The translations under genes were made by a program, and so were the position numbers. The notes under the pieces are model-generated. The model did not search any database and was not told the origin of the DNA. It was given only the letters and a program-made list of their open reading frames with translations. A stretch of 64,000 nt of DNA from Dickeya poaceiphila. Lineage in GTDB: Bacteria > Pseudomonadota > Gammaproteobacteria > Enterobacterales > Enterobacteriaceae. The number at the start of each line of letters is the position of its first letter. Positions within the stretch are counted from its first letter, which is position 1. Shown here one piece after another: positions 9,140 to 18,773 of this stretch. The stretch lies in NCBI RefSeq assembly GCF_007858975.2, contig NZ_CP042220.2, positions 2,542,001-2,606,000 of the forward strand. The letters run 5' to 3'.

Positions 9140-9919
9140 ATGGACGAATTGAGCCATCAACATGGTGCAGTATTTACAGAGCGTATCCTTGATTCGGTTT
9201 CCATGTCTGAAAATGTGCCGCACCAGCACGCTCAGGGACAGTTTGTTCTGGTGCGGCAGGGAATGCTGTACGGCCATAGCGCATTTCGCAACTGGCTTAT
9301 TAAACCCGGTATGGCGGTGTGGATTCCGCCACATACCACGCATTGGGGACATGGCTTGCATCGGGTTGATTTAACCGTGCTGTATGTTACGCCATCTCTG
9401 TGTCACTGTTCATCCAGTGACATTAAACTGTTGGATGCCTCTACGCTTATCATCGGGTTATGCGAACGTCTGGCTTTTCCTCGCATACCGCTTAGCGACG
9501 AGCGGCGCAATCGCATCCTGCAGTTGTTATTCGAAGAAATTGATGAAATGCCAGCCAGTAATCTCTCCCTTCCTTTACCTGGCGATCACCGTTTGAAAAA
9601 GATCACCGATAGCCTCATCGCCACGCCGGCGTTACGTCGCAGTCTCGCTGAATGGGGAAAACTGGTGGGAGCAACCGAACGCACACTCGCCAGACTATTT
9701 GTACGGCATACCGGTTTACGCTTCACCGAATGGCATAATCGCCTGTTGTTATCAGAAGCCTGGCGTGGTCTGGCAGACAATAAATCCAACGATGAACTCG
9801 CCATTCAACTGGGTTTTTCATCCAGCGACTCCTTTGGGCACTGGTTTCGTCGTATGACGGGCAGCAGCCCCAGCCACGCACGCAAAAATCTCAACACCCA
9901 AAGCCTGCCGGCCATCTAA
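9140..9919 (+). CDS. AraC-family transcriptional regulator
   Basis: 259 residues from the ATG at 9140, chosen because the longer frame (from 9029) would overlap the transporter gene in another frame and reads as non-homologous. The N-terminal cupin-like sensing domain has the run WIPPHTTHWGHGL near residue 65. The C-terminal pair of helix-turn-helices runs from about residue 160 (LAEWGKLVGATERTLARLF, then ELAIQLGFSSSDSFGHWFRR). It is the last gene of the operon, 30 bp after the exporter, and probably controls it in response to the product or a precursor. Similar AraC proteins end other Dickeya secondary-metabolite loci; I cannot say which it is closest to. Confidence 0.9.
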   Translation: MDELSHQHGAVFTERILDSVSMSENVPHQHAQGQFVLVRQGMLYGHSAFRNWLIKPGMAVWIPPHTTHWGHGLHRVDLTVLYVTPSLCHCSSSDIKLLDASTLIIGLCERLAFPRIPLSDERRNRILQLLFEEIDEMPASNLSLPLPGDHRLKKITDSLIATPALRRSLAEWGKLVGATERTLARLFVRHTGLRFTEWHNRLLLSEAWRGLADNKSNDELAIQLGFSSSDSFGHWFRRMTGSSPSHARKNLNTQSLPAI

Positions 9920-9962
9920 TCCAGACAAAAACCATACCCAGTTTACAAGGCTCAACCCCCGC

Positions 9963-9988
9963 TGATGTTCTGCACAATCAGAACATCA
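9963..9988. repeat. Perfect 10-bp inverted repeat between the AraC gene and DUF2269 gene
   Basis: TGATGTTCTG and CAGAACATCA flank CACAAT. It is 44 bp past the AraC stop and 130 bp before the next gene. There is no T-run, so it could be a Rho-assisted terminator stem or a dimeric repressor operator for the downstream gene. Confidence 0.6.
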
Positions 9989-10117
9989 ACAGGTGACATA
10001 CGGATTGGCATGAATTGTCACTTCTATTCGACAGCATGACGTTTTCGAGCATTCTTGACTGAATCGTGTTGCGTTACCTTAGGCACTCCACGATTCACGA
10101 TGACAAAGGAAATCACG

Positions 10118-10591
10118 ATGCTGGAATATAATCTGATGAAATTGGTTCATGCCCTGGCTTCAGTAGCCGCAACCGGCCCGTTACTGTTTGCACCCTGGCT
10201 TTCATGGCGGTTGCAATCCTGTCAGCAGAACCCGGAAAAGCAGTTGCTACTGAGCGGATTAACGATCACCGACAGATTTTACAATATCGCCGGCTGGCTG
10301 CTGATGATCAGTGGCGCTGTCATGTTATGGATGGAAGACTGGCACCGCTTATTCCAGTTGTGGTTTGTCCTGAGCGTTGCACTGTTTATTATTGACTCTA
10401 TCGCGGAAAAGAAATGGCGTGACCCGGCCACTACTGCGCTGGACACCACTGCTCCCGGAGAACCTGGTTGGTTCCTGCACACCGCCCGTCTACATCGGGC
10501 GGTATTAACCCAAATGGGGTCAACCAGTCTGATTCTACTGGTAATGCTATTACACAATCAGTTGACTGCCAGCCTGCTTAGCCTCATGTAG
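10118..10591 (+). CDS. DUF2269-type integral membrane protein
   Basis: 157 residues from the ATG at 10118, which has AAAGGAAA at good spacing; longer in-frame starts at 10100 and 10055 lack one. Four hydrophobic segments are visible, beginning with LMKLVHALASVAATGPLL, the usual start of the DUF2269 family (predicted integral membrane protein, possible haem or ion role). A hairpin CTGCCACC...GGTGGCAG (about 10645-10666) follows. It has its own leader and is not clearly part of the operon to its left. Function unknown. Confidence 0.65.
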   Translation: MLEYNLMKLVHALASVAATGPLLFAPWLSWRLQSCQQNPEKQLLLSGLTITDRFYNIAGWLLMISGAVMLWMEDWHRLFQLWFVLSVALFIIDSIAEKKWRDPATTALDTTAPGEPGWFLHTARLHRAVLTQMGSTSLILLVMLLHNQLTASLLSLM

Positions 10592-10879
10592 TTTACTCGC
10601 TAAAACCCAACACGATATACGCTCATCTTCATGCTGATAAACGCTGCCACCTGGATAGGGTGGCAGTTCGCGTTAACGCACTATTTCTTTGAAGTCTATT
10701 CAGAATTTACCCCTGCCGACTTGAAGACCGCCTTAAAGCTGCACTAGTGTTGATTCGAATAATCGTATTCGAACAACCTCTCTGGCAGGACGACAGCGTA
10801 AGCCTCTCTCATACGTTGTGAGGCATTTTTGCTGTTGTCTACAACCACCGTGCTACCCAAAATAACGAGAAATCTACAC

Positions 10880-12844
10880 ATGGCAAAAAGTGCGATACGA
10901 CCAAAAGCGCTGATTATTGCGCTACCCTTGCTGTTTTCCCCTCTGGCCAACGCAGTACAACAAGCGGTGCTCGATACCCGCGACGTACCACTGATTACCG
11001 TCGATGGGCTGACATTTAAGGACCTGAACCGCGACGGTAAACTCAATCCGTACGAAGACTGGCGACTGCCTCCAGCACAACGGGCAGCAGACCTGGTTTC
11101 ACGCATGACGCTGGCCGAAAAAGCCGGGGTGATGATGCACGGTTCCGCACCGACGGCGGGCAGCGTCACCGGCGCGGGTACGCAGTATGACCTGAAAGCG
11201 GCAAAAACCATGATTGCCGAACACTACGTCAACAGCTTTATTACCCGACTTTCCGGCGAAAACCCGGCCCAGATGGCAGAAGAAAACAATAAATTGCAGC
11301 AACTGGCGGAAAGCACCCGACTGGGTATCCCCGCCACCATCAGTACCGATCCGCGCAGCTCATTCCAGTCGCTGGTCGGCGTCAGCGTGTCGGTCGGCAA
11401 ATTCAGCAAATGGCCGGAAACTCTTGGTCTGGCCGCCATTGGTGATGAGGAGCTGGTGCGACGCTTTGCCGATATCGTACGTCAGGAATATCGTGCCGTC
11501 GGTATTACCGAAGCGCTGTCGCCACAGGCTGATTTGTCTACCGAACCACGCTGGCCGCGTATCGACGGTACTTTCGGCGAAGACCCGGACTTGACCAAAA
11601 AAATGGTTCGCGGTTATGTCACCGGTATGCAGAACGGCAAAAACGGCCTCAACGGTCAGAGCGTGATCTCAGTAGTCAAACACTGGGTCGGCTATGGTGC
11701 TGCGCAGGACGGCTGGGACAGCCACAATGTCTACGGCAAGTACGCCCGGTTCCGTCAAAATAATCTGCAATGGCATATCGACCCGTTTACCGGCGCGCTT
11801 GAAGCCCATGCTGCCGGCATCATGCCCACCTATTCCATTCTGCGTAACGCCCGCTGGCACGGCAAGCCTATCGAACAAGTCGGTGCCGGATTCAACCGTT
11901 TCCTGCTCACCGACCTGCTACGCGGCCAGTATGGCTTTGACGGTGTGATCTTAAGCGATTGGCTTATCACCAACGACTGCAAAGGCGACTGCCTTACCGG
12001 CGTCAAACCAGGTGACAAGCCGGTACCGCGGGGTATGCCCTGGGGCGTGGAGAATCTGACGCCCGCCGAGCGCTTTATCAAAGCCGTTAATGCCGGGGTT
12101 GATCAGTTCGGCGGCGTAACCGACTCGGCCTTACTGGTGCAAGCCGTACAGGACGGCAAGCTAAGCGAAACCCGCCTGGATACCTCGGTTAACCGTATTC
12201 TGAAACAAAAGTTCCAGACTGGTCTATTCGAACGCCCCTACGTGAATGCTGAACAGGCCAATAACATTGTCGGCAAAGCGGACTGGCAACAGCTGGCGGA
12301 CGACACTCAGGCGCGAGCACTGGTGTTGTTGCAAAACAACAATCTGTTGCCGCTACGTAAAAATAGCCGAGTCTGGTTGCATGGTATCGATGCGAAAGCC
12401 GCGCAGGCAGCAGGATTTATCGTTGTGGATACGCCAGAGCAGGCAGATGTCGCGCTGGTTCGTACTCACACGCCGTACGAGCAGCCGCACAAAAACTTTT
12501 TCTTTGGCAGCCGTCATCATGAAGGGTCGCTGGCGTTTAGTAACGACAACACAGACTATCAGGCCATTGTACGCGCCAGCGCACGGGTGCCAACGCTGGT
12601 CACTGTCTATATGGAACGTCCAGCCATCCTGTCGAATATCGTGGGCAAAACCAGTGCATTGATCGCCAACTTTGGCGTCAGCGATAGTGTATTACTGAAC
12701 CGGCTGGTTTCAGGCGCGGCTTACACCGCGAAACTGCCCTTCGAACTGCCGTCGTCCATGCAGTCGGTGCTAAAACAGCAGCCTGACCTGCCGTATGACA
12801 GCAATAAACCACTGTTCCCATTCGGTTACGGCCTGCCTCACTGA
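10880..12844 (+). CDS. bgxA: Glycoside hydrolase family 3 beta-glucosidase/xylosidase
   Basis: Secreted or periplasmic GH3 enzyme that releases glucose (and xylose) from beta-linked plant oligosaccharides and glucosides. The frame is open from 10829, but the ATG at 10880 gives a typical signal peptide (MAKSAIRPKALIIALPLLFS, cleavage after LANA) and exactly 654 residues, the length I recall for Erwinia chrysanthemi BgxA. Visible are the GH3 N-domain motifs SVVKHWVGYGA and the catalytic aspartate in GVILSDWLITN. The C-terminal domain starts around residue 460 with ARALVLLQNNNLLPLR. A GTCGCCCC...GGGGCGAC hairpin (12849-12874) follows. The symbol rests on length and organism; the enzyme class is secure. 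Confidence 0.88.
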   Translation: MAKSAIRPKALIIALPLLFSPLANAVQQAVLDTRDVPLITVDGLTFKDLNRDGKLNPYEDWRLPPAQRAADLVSRMTLAEKAGVMMHGSAPTAGSVTGAGTQYDLKAAKTMIAEHYVNSFITRLSGENPAQMAEENNKLQQLAESTRLGIPATISTDPRSSFQSLVGVSVSVGKFSKWPETLGLAAIGDEELVRRFADIVRQEYRAVGITEALSPQADLSTEPRWPRIDGTFGEDPDLTKKMVRGYVTGMQNGKNGLNGQSVISVVKHWVGYGAAQDGWDSHNVYGKYARFRQNNLQWHIDPFTGALEAHAAGIMPTYSILRNARWHGKPIEQVGAGFNRFLLTDLLRGQYGFDGVILSDWLITNDCKGDCLTGVKPGDKPVPRGMPWGVENLTPAERFIKAVNAGVDQFGGVTDSALLVQAVQDGKLSETRLDTSVNRILKQKFQTGLFERPYVNAEQANNIVGKADWQQLADDTQARALVLLQNNNLLPLRKNSRVWLHGIDAKAAQAAGFIVVDTPEQADVALVRTHTPYEQPHKNFFFGSRHHEGSLAFSNDNTDYQAIVRASARVPTLVTVYMERPAILSNIVGKTSALIANFGVSDSVLLNRLVSGAAYTAKLPFELPSSMQSVLKQQPDLPYDSNKPLFPFGYGLPH

Positions 12845-12992
12845 CCCGCCGTCGCCCCGATGGAACCGGGGCGACAACCTCACGGCAACAAGACAACAGA
12901 AAAGCGCGTCCACGACCTCATTTTTGTGATTCATAGCACACTGACAATATTAGCGTTATCATCACTGCACGATTAATCAGGATATTCCTCCT

Positions 12993-13403
12993 ATGCGCAA
13001 TACCATCACACTGTGCTGGCAGTATTTACGCGCTTTCGCATTGATTTATCTGTGTCTGTTTGCCGGCAATGCGATATCCGCGTTACTTCCCATCACCATT
13101 CCCGGCAGCATTCTCGGTATGCTAATCCTGTTCGCCTTATTAGCGTCGCAGATTCTGCCTTCAAGCTGGGTCAAGCCCGGTTGCCGTTTGCTGATTCGCC
13201 ATATGGCGCTGCTGTTCGTGCCTATTGGTGTCGGGGTGATGAACTATTTTGGGATACTGCGTGACCAGTTTGGCCCGATTGTCGTTTCCTGTCTTATCAG
13301 TACCTTTGTGGTAATGATCGTCGTCGGTTACACCACCCAGATAATGCACCGTGACCAACAGTTGCTCCGCCAAAACAGCGCAGACACGAAGGAAGAGAAA
13401 TGA
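12993..13403 (+). CDS. yohJ: LrgA/CidA-family inner membrane protein YohJ
   Basis: 136 residues with four hydrophobic segments; family motif [17 protein letters not shown] near residue 36 and [10 protein letters not shown] near residue 80. LrgA/CidA proteins resemble phage holins and are paired with LrgB/CidB partners. In Gram-negatives the pair is linked to murein hydrolase control or to small organic acid transport. The next gene overlaps it by 4 bp (ATGA at 13400). E. coli has the same yohJ-yohK-cdd order, which here is broken by one inserted gene. Confidence 0.9.
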   Translation: MRNTITLCWQYLRAFALIYLCLFAGNAISALLPITIPGSILGMLILFALLASQILPSSWVKPGCRLLIRHMALLFVPIGVGVMNYFGILRDQFGPIVVSCLISTFVVMIVVGYTTQIMHRDQQLLRQNSADTKEEK

Positions 13404-14101
13404 TGCTGAGTTATCTGTGGTGGTCGCTACCGCTAACGCTGGTAGTGTTCTTTGGCGCCCGCAACGTGGCGATGACGCTAAAAATGCCGTTGCTGAACCC
13501 ATTGCTGGTATCAATGCTGGTGATCATCCCGCTGCTGCTGGTGCTGGATATTCCCTACGACCATTATTTCAGCGGCAGTTCTATCCTTAACAGCCTGCTG
13601 CAACCGGCGGTGGTGGCGCTGGCATTTCCGCTGTACGAGCAGATGCATCAAATTCGCGCACGCTGGAAATCCATCATCAGCGTCTGCTTTATTGGTAGCC
13701 TCACCGCCATCATTTCCGGCACCGTCATCGCCCTGTGGCTGGGCGCTTCACGTGAAATCGCCGCGTCGGTGCTGCCAAAATCGGTGACCACGCCAATCGC
13801 CATGGCGGTCGCCAGCGCCATCGGCGGTATTCCTGCTATCAGCGCCATGTGTGTAATTTTTGTTGGTATTATCGGCGCAGTGCTGGGCCACGCCCTGTTC
13901 AACCGGCTGAAAATCCATGCCAAATCCGCCCGCGGGTTGGCAATGGGCACGGCCTCTCACGCACTGGGCACCGCCCGCTGTGCGGAAGTCGATTTTCAGG
14001 AAGGTGCCTTCAGTTCGCTGGCACTGGTTATCTGCGGCATCATCACGTCGTTGATCGCGCCGTTTCTGTTTCCGGTGATCGTGCGTCTGATGGGTGCATA
14101 G
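13400..14101 (+). CDS. yohK: LrgB/CidB-family inner membrane protein YohK
   Basis: 233 residues with 6-8 hydrophobic segments. Family motifs are [19 protein letters not shown] near residue 129 and [12 protein letters not shown] near residue 180. It is translationally coupled to yohJ. The pair should form one membrane system. In E. coli cdd follows directly; here a 1.3-kb nuclease gene intervenes. Confidence 0.92.
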   Translation: MMLSYLWWSLPLTLVVFFGARNVAMTLKMPLLNPLLVSMLVIIPLLLVLDIPYDHYFSGSSILNSLLQPAVVALAFPLYEQMHQIRARWKSIISVCFIGSLTAIISGTVIALWLGASREIAASVLPKSVTTPIAMAVASAIGGIPAISAMCVIFVGIIGAVLGHALFNRLKIHAKSARGLAMGTASHALGTARCAEVDFQEGAFSSLALVICGIITSLIAPFLFPVIVRLMGA

Positions 14102-14201
14102 TCGTCAGATACCCTGATGTCATCCAGATAGCAGGCTGGCGCCTCGAAATGCCGCTCGGCCTGCTTCCCTACACATGATAAGAAAACATTAAGACTGCCA
14201 C

Positions 14202-15524
14202 ATGGACGAACATGCATTTTATACCTTTCTTGAAGATAAACATTTCATCAAGTTACAGGAGCTGCTCAAGACATCAGACGACATCCTTGATGTCATTACG
14301 TTAAAGGAAAATCAGCACTCTCATATGTTGGCGTGGTGCCTGAATCCGAATGAAGGCCACGGCCAGCGAGATGCGATAATTAAAGATTTTCTGACCGCTG
14401 CCTATTACGCCAGCACAGAACATAAATACGATAATAAAAAATTCTTCCACACCTGGACCCCCGGTTTAATTCATCAGACCAGTTTTGGTTCGCTCTTTGT
14501 CTGTCGGGAGTTCAGCATTGTCGATGTTCACGAGAGTCGCCGCCGTCTTGATCTGTTTTTGATCGACCCGCAAAATAAATTTATTGTCACGATAGAAAAT
14601 AAAGCTGGCTCAACCCCAGACGTCACCCAGCTTGATGACTATCAGGCTGCGGTGAAAAACGCGCTGGCGCGCAACGGCTGCTTTCAAGGCTATAAATTTC
14701 TGTTCGTCGCCATAGACAAATGGTTTAATCCGTCAGCCGAAAACGCCGTTGTCAGCCAAGCCAATCGCTGGGCATTTATGAATTACCAGTGGCTGAATAA
14801 GGCAGCGTATCGTGCCCGCCTGCAATCTGAAAACCATCATGCCTCAGTGCAACTGCTGTTATCGTACTGCCAGAAACAGACCGATTGGCAGAGTCCGGTC
14901 GAGCAAAAAATCTCCGAGCTTTCCGCTACGCTGGCAATCCGCTATGCGCCGCTGGTGGAATACTTTTACCAACAGAGAAATTGCTCGCCTGTCCAATGGC
15001 GAGCAAGCAACTTTACCGGCATAAATGCCGAAATGCTGCTCTTTCTGCAACAACATCGCCCGCTCTGCGACAAGTTGATCCAATCCCGCGGAATCGCTGG
15101 CGTACTGGTTAACATGAAGAAAGCCCTACCAGATTTGCAGAGGGATGACGGGTCGAACAATCTGCAAATCAGCCGTACCTGGTTCAATTTTGTCACCGAC
15201 ACCATGCTGGCAATCAGCGCGGAAACGTACTGGCCTCTCTACGTGAATATTTTCAGAGAAAAAAGCGAACACGTCAGTCATCGCTTCGGCCTGCGAGTAT
15301 TCTATGCAGAAGCCTATTTGAACGAAGCTACCTCCTCTTCGCATTCCGCATTCACCGACTTGATCTATCAATACTTTCCCGCAGGACGAAAATCCAGGGC
15401 TTATGACTGGAAAACACTCAGTCATCAATGTGGACTGAGCGCAGCGGAGGTGGTTGAGCAGGCAAAAAGACTCGCACAAAAAATAGATGCGATCATTCAA
15501 CAGAGAAATGATGAAACGACATGA
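14202..15524 (+). CDS. PD-(D/E)XK nuclease superfamily protein (PDDEXK_4 type)
   Basis: 440 residues. The catalytic core lies near residues 120-140: RRRLDLFLIDPQNKFIVTIE, followed by NK, fits D...(I/V)xxExK of the restriction-endonuclease fold. The N-terminal third has LKENQHSHMLAWCLNPNEGH, the usual entry of this family. No methyltransferase, helicase or toxin-antitoxin partner is adjacent. It sits exactly between yohK and cdd, which adjoin in E. coli, so it looks inserted. Such proteins are often annotated hypothetical and some are anti-phage nucleases, but no defence role can be shown here. The region around it is slightly more AT-rich than its flanks. Confidence 0.8.
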   Translation: MDEHAFYTFLEDKHFIKLQELLKTSDDILDVITLKENQHSHMLAWCLNPNEGHGQRDAIIKDFLTAAYYASTEHKYDNKKFFHTWTPGLIHQTSFGSLFVCREFSIVDVHESRRRLDLFLIDPQNKFIVTIENKAGSTPDVTQLDDYQAAVKNALARNGCFQGYKFLFVAIDKWFNPSAENAVVSQANRWAFMNYQWLNKAAYRARLQSENHHASVQLLLSYCQKQTDWQSPVEQKISELSATLAIRYAPLVEYFYQQRNCSPVQWRASNFTGINAEMLLFLQQHRPLCDKLIQSRGIAGVLVNMKKALPDLQRDDGSNNLQISRTWFNFVTDTMLAISAETYWPLYVNIFREKSEHVSHRFGLRVFYAEAYLNEATSSSHSAFTDLIYQYFPAGRKSRAYDWKTLSHQCGLSAAEVVEQAKRLAQKIDAIIQQRNDETT

Positions 15525-15631
15525 CTGGACGGCGGCGTATAACCGCTACCGTAATACCAGCAAGGCTTGTGCGGATAAACTTGAGATACATCTCGCATTT
15601 GTGATTTCTTTTTCATTTATTTCATTTTGAA

Positions 15632-15647
15632 CGTGATAATAATCACA
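15632..15647. promoter_or_regulatory. Likely CRP binding site upstream of cdd
   Basis: CGTGA-TAATAA-TCACA matches the CRP consensus TGTGA-N6-TCACA at 9 of 10 core bases. It lies 66 bp before the cdd ATG. A weaker partner, TGTGA at 15600-15604, is ~32 bp upstream. In E. coli cdd is controlled by two CRP sites with CytR between them, so a similar arrangement is expected; I did not locate a clear CytR box. Confidence 0.7.
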
Positions 15648-15712
15648 AATGATCGTTGTGTGCCCAAGCAGACTTGAGTTAACACGCTTTGAACCAGGAA
15701 AGAGAGACCACT

Positions 15713-16600
15713 ATGCAAGCACGCTTTCATGACGCATTCACGCAACTGCCCTCAGCGCTGCAAACCGCACTGGCGCCAATACTGGTGCGTGACGATTTCG
15801 CCGCCATGTTAACCGCTGACGAAGTAAGCCAGATTTGTGCCCAGTGCCGGCTCGACGCCGATGCATTGGCTTTTGCCTTGCTGCCGCTGGCTGCCGCTTG
15901 TGCACTCACGCCGGTGTCTGGTTTTCACGTTGGCGCGATAGCACAAGGCACTAGCGGTGCCTTTTACTGGGGCGCAAATATGGAGTTTGACGGCCTGCCG
16001 CTGCAACAGACTGTCCACGCCGAGCAAAGCGCAATCTGTCATGCCTGGCTGCGTGACGAACCTGCGCTGCGAGCGGTGACGGTAAACTACACGCCCTGTG
16101 GTCACTGTCGTCAATTCATGAACGAACTCAATAGCGCGGCTGAACTGCGTATCTGCCTGCCGGGGCGCTCACCCGCTCTGCTCGGCCACTACCTGCCGGA
16201 CGCGTTTGGCCCGCGCGATCTGGCGATCAACACTCTGCTAATGGATAACATGGATAACGGATTAACGCTGACGACAGACGACACGCTGCTGCAACTGGCG
16301 CTGGCAGCGGCAAACCGCAGCCACGCCCCCTATAGCAAGGCGTTCAGCGGCATCGCGCTGGAAACCCGGCAAGGTCGCCGCTACACCGGGCGTTATGCGG
16401 AAAACGCCGCATTTAACCCCAGTTTACCGCCCATGCAGGCAGCGTTAAATCTGGTCAATCTGGCTGGCGAGAGATTCGCCGACATTCAGCGCGCTGTTCT
16501 GGTGGAATCCAGCCACGCGACGCTGAGTCAATGGAGTCAGACTCAGCCGTTGTTGGCTTCCCTTGGCTGTGCCGACTTACAGCGCGAACTGGCGCACTAG
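15713..16600 (+). CDS. cdd: Cytidine deaminase
   Basis: Zn enzyme that deaminates cytidine and deoxycytidine to uridines for pyrimidine salvage. The catalytic [11 protein letters not shown] (His and Glu) lies near residue 103 and the two zinc cysteines are in [13 protein letters not shown] near residue 130. A duplicated, degenerate C-terminal domain follows, as in enterobacterial dimeric Cdd. A TTG at 15689 extends the frame, but the ATG at 15713 has GGAAAGAGAG before it and gives 295 residues (E. coli 294). Regulated by CRP and probably CytR. Confidence 0.96.
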   Translation: MQARFHDAFTQLPSALQTALAPILVRDDFAAMLTADEVSQICAQCRLDADALAFALLPLAAACALTPVSGFHVGAIAQGTSGAFYWGANMEFDGLPLQQTVHAEQSAICHAWLRDEPALRAVTVNYTPCGHCRQFMNELNSAAELRICLPGRSPALLGHYLPDAFGPRDLAINTLLMDNMDNGLTLTTDDTLLQLALAAANRSHAPYSKAFSGIALETRQGRRYTGRYAENAAFNPSLPPMQAALNLVNLAGERFADIQRAVLVESSHATLSQWSQTQPLLASLGCADLQRELAH

Positions 16601-16876
16601 CGTCTGACCTGCGCCGCCATTAGCATGGCGGCGTGCCCAATACCGTGACCGACAATTCACGCCACGTGAATAAAAAGGACAGAAAATTACCGTTTTTTTT
16701 CGCTGAATAAGCGGTAATATGTGATTTCCTCCGCATATTTTTTATATGCAAGCCATCTGTAATTATTTTAACTAACAATCCCTGTACATATTTTCTGGTT
16801 ACTTTAAGATCAATGCAATCTATCGCTTCTCGCTGGTTCTACGAACCTATCTCCGCTACCCAAAGAGTCGAAAGTC

Positions 16877-18574
16877 ATGGAATTGGAATACGAAAGTAAA
16901 CGCCCTCTCTATATCCCTTATGCCGGTCCTATCCTGCTCGAATTTCCCCTGCTGAACAAAGGCAGCGCCTTTACCGAGGAAGAACGTGGTCAGTTCAACC
17001 TGCACGGCCTGCTACCCGAAGCGGTGGAAACCATTGAAGAACAGGCAGAACGTGCCTGGCGGCAGTATCAGGCATTCAAGAACGACATAGAAAAACATGT
17101 GTACCTGCGTAATATTCAGGACACCAACGAAACCCTGTTTTATCGCCTGCTGGACAACCACCTGAGCGAAATGATGCCAATCATTTATACGCCGACGGTA
17201 GGTGCTGCCTGTGAACACTTCTCCGATATTTACCGCCGTGCCCGCGGCTTGTTTATCTCCTACCCCAACCGTGAGCATATCGACGATATGCTGCAAAACG
17301 CCACTAAACAAAATGTAAAAGTTATCGTGGTGACAGACGGCGAGCGTATTCTCGGTCTGGGTGACCAGGGTATCGGCGGTATGGGGATTCCTATCGGTAA
17401 GCTGTCTCTGTACACCGCCTGCGGCGGCATCAGCCCGGCGTACACCCTGCCAGTCGTGCTGGATGTCGGCACCAACAACGCTCAGTTGCTCAACGATCCG
17501 CTGTATATGGGCTGGCGTCACCCACGTATTAGCGGCGATGAATACTATGAGTTCGTCAACGAATTCATTCAGGCGGTGAAACGCCGCTGGCCGAACGTAC
17601 TGCTACAGTTTGAAGATTTCGCTCAGAATAACGCCATGCCGCTGCTGAACCGCTACCGCGATGAAATCTGCAGCTTCAATGATGACATTCAGGGCACCGC
17701 CGCCGTAGCGCTGGGCAGCCTGATCGCCGCCAGCCGTGCGGCTGGCAGCCAGTTGCGTGACCAGACCGTAGCGTTCCTTGGCGCCGGTTCCGCCGGTTGT
17801 GGCATCGCCGAGCAGATCATTGCCCAGATGAAGTCCGAAGGTCTGAGCGATGAAGAAGCTCGCGCCCGTGTATTCATGGTGGACCGTTTTGGTCTGTTGA
17901 CCGACAAACTGCCGAATCTGCTCGACTTCCAGAGCAAACTGGTGCAGAAAAGCGACAAACTCGCCAGGTGGGATACCGCCAGCGACGCTATCTCGCTGAT
18001 GGATGTGATGCGTAATGCCAAACCGACCATCCTGATCGGCGTATCTGGCCAGCCGGGTCTGTTCACAGAAGAGATCATTCGTGAAATGCACAGCCACTGT
18101 GCCCGTCCTATCGTGATGCCGCTGTCCAACCCAACTTCTCGTGTAGAAGCCCGCCCGGAAGATATCATTCGTTGGACTGATGGCGCTGCGCTGGTGGCAA
18201 CCGGCAGCCCATTCGCTCCGGTACAGTACAAAGACAAAACCTACCCGATTGCACAGTGCAACAACTCCTACATTTTCCCAGGCATCGGTTTGGGTGTGCT
18301 GGCCTGTGGCGCGAAACGTATCACTGACAGCATGTTGATGGCATCCAGCCGTGCGCTGGCTGACTGTTCTCCGTTGGCCAATCAGGGCGAAGGGGCGCTG
18401 CTGCCGGAAGTGAGCACCATTCAGGACGTTTCCAAGCGCATCGCGCTGGAAGTGGCTAAAGCGGCTCAGTTGCAGGGCGTCGCGGAAGTGACCTCAGAAG
18501 AGGCCCTGGTGAAAGCGATTGCCCACAACTTCTGGCAACCGCAGTACCGTACCTACAAGCGCACATCATTCTGA
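16877..18574 (+). CDS. maeA: NAD-dependent malic enzyme
   Basis: 565 residues, the E. coli MaeA (SfcA) length. It oxidatively decarboxylates malate to pyruvate with NAD. Motifs are [36 protein letters not shown] near residue 155, [14 protein letters not shown] near residue 270 and the dinucleotide loop [15 protein letters not shown] near residue 305. The 276-bp leader is AT-rich and holds the dyad ATTACCG...CGGTAAT (16685-16717) that may end the cdd message. A strong terminator follows. Confidence 0.96.
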   Translation: MELEYESKRPLYIPYAGPILLEFPLLNKGSAFTEEERGQFNLHGLLPEAVETIEEQAERAWRQYQAFKNDIEKHVYLRNIQDTNETLFYRLLDNHLSEMMPIIYTPTVGAACEHFSDIYRRARGLFISYPNREHIDDMLQNATKQNVKVIVVTDGERILGLGDQGIGGMGIPIGKLSLYTACGGISPAYTLPVVLDVGTNNAQLLNDPLYMGWRHPRISGDEYYEFVNEFIQAVKRRWPNVLLQFEDFAQNNAMPLLNRYRDEICSFNDDIQGTAAVALGSLIAASRAAGSQLRDQTVAFLGAGSAGCGIAEQIIAQMKSEGLSDEEARARVFMVDRFGLLTDKLPNLLDFQSKLVQKSDKLARWDTASDAISLMDVMRNAKPTILIGVSGQPGLFTEEIIREMHSHCARPIVMPLSNPTSRVEARPEDIIRWTDGAALVATGSPFAPVQYKDKTYPIAQCNNSYIFPGIGLGVLACGAKRITDSMLMASSRALADCSPLANQGEGALLPEVSTIQDVSKRIALEVAKAAQLQGVAEVTSEEALVKAIAHNFWQPQYRTYKRTSF

Positions 18575-18620
18575 TAGTGCGTTCTGAATCGCGCTAATTG
18601 CAGGGCGATCAGCATCCAAG

Positions 18621-18643
18621 ACGCGGCTTTGGCCGCGTTTTTT
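18621..18643 (+). terminator. Rho-independent terminator after maeA
   Basis: ACGCGGC (18621-18627) and GCCGCGT (18632-18638) form a 7-bp stem with a 4-nt loop, running into TTTTTT. Confidence 0.88.
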
Positions 18644-18773
18644 ATCTCCCCTGGCGCTGACTCACGTCATTCTCCCACCCGGCGATTTCTGCCATAATGG
18701 CAACTATAGATACATCAATATCATGCCTGTTCTGCCAGCCCCATGATGCGGCAGGCAGCGCTGTGGAGCTGTC

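Noticed and set aside
3634..9919. Identification as the Vfm quorum-sensing or a zeamine/oocydin locus
   Set aside because: Those Dickeya loci are larger and carry NRPS, PKS or two-component genes not seen here.
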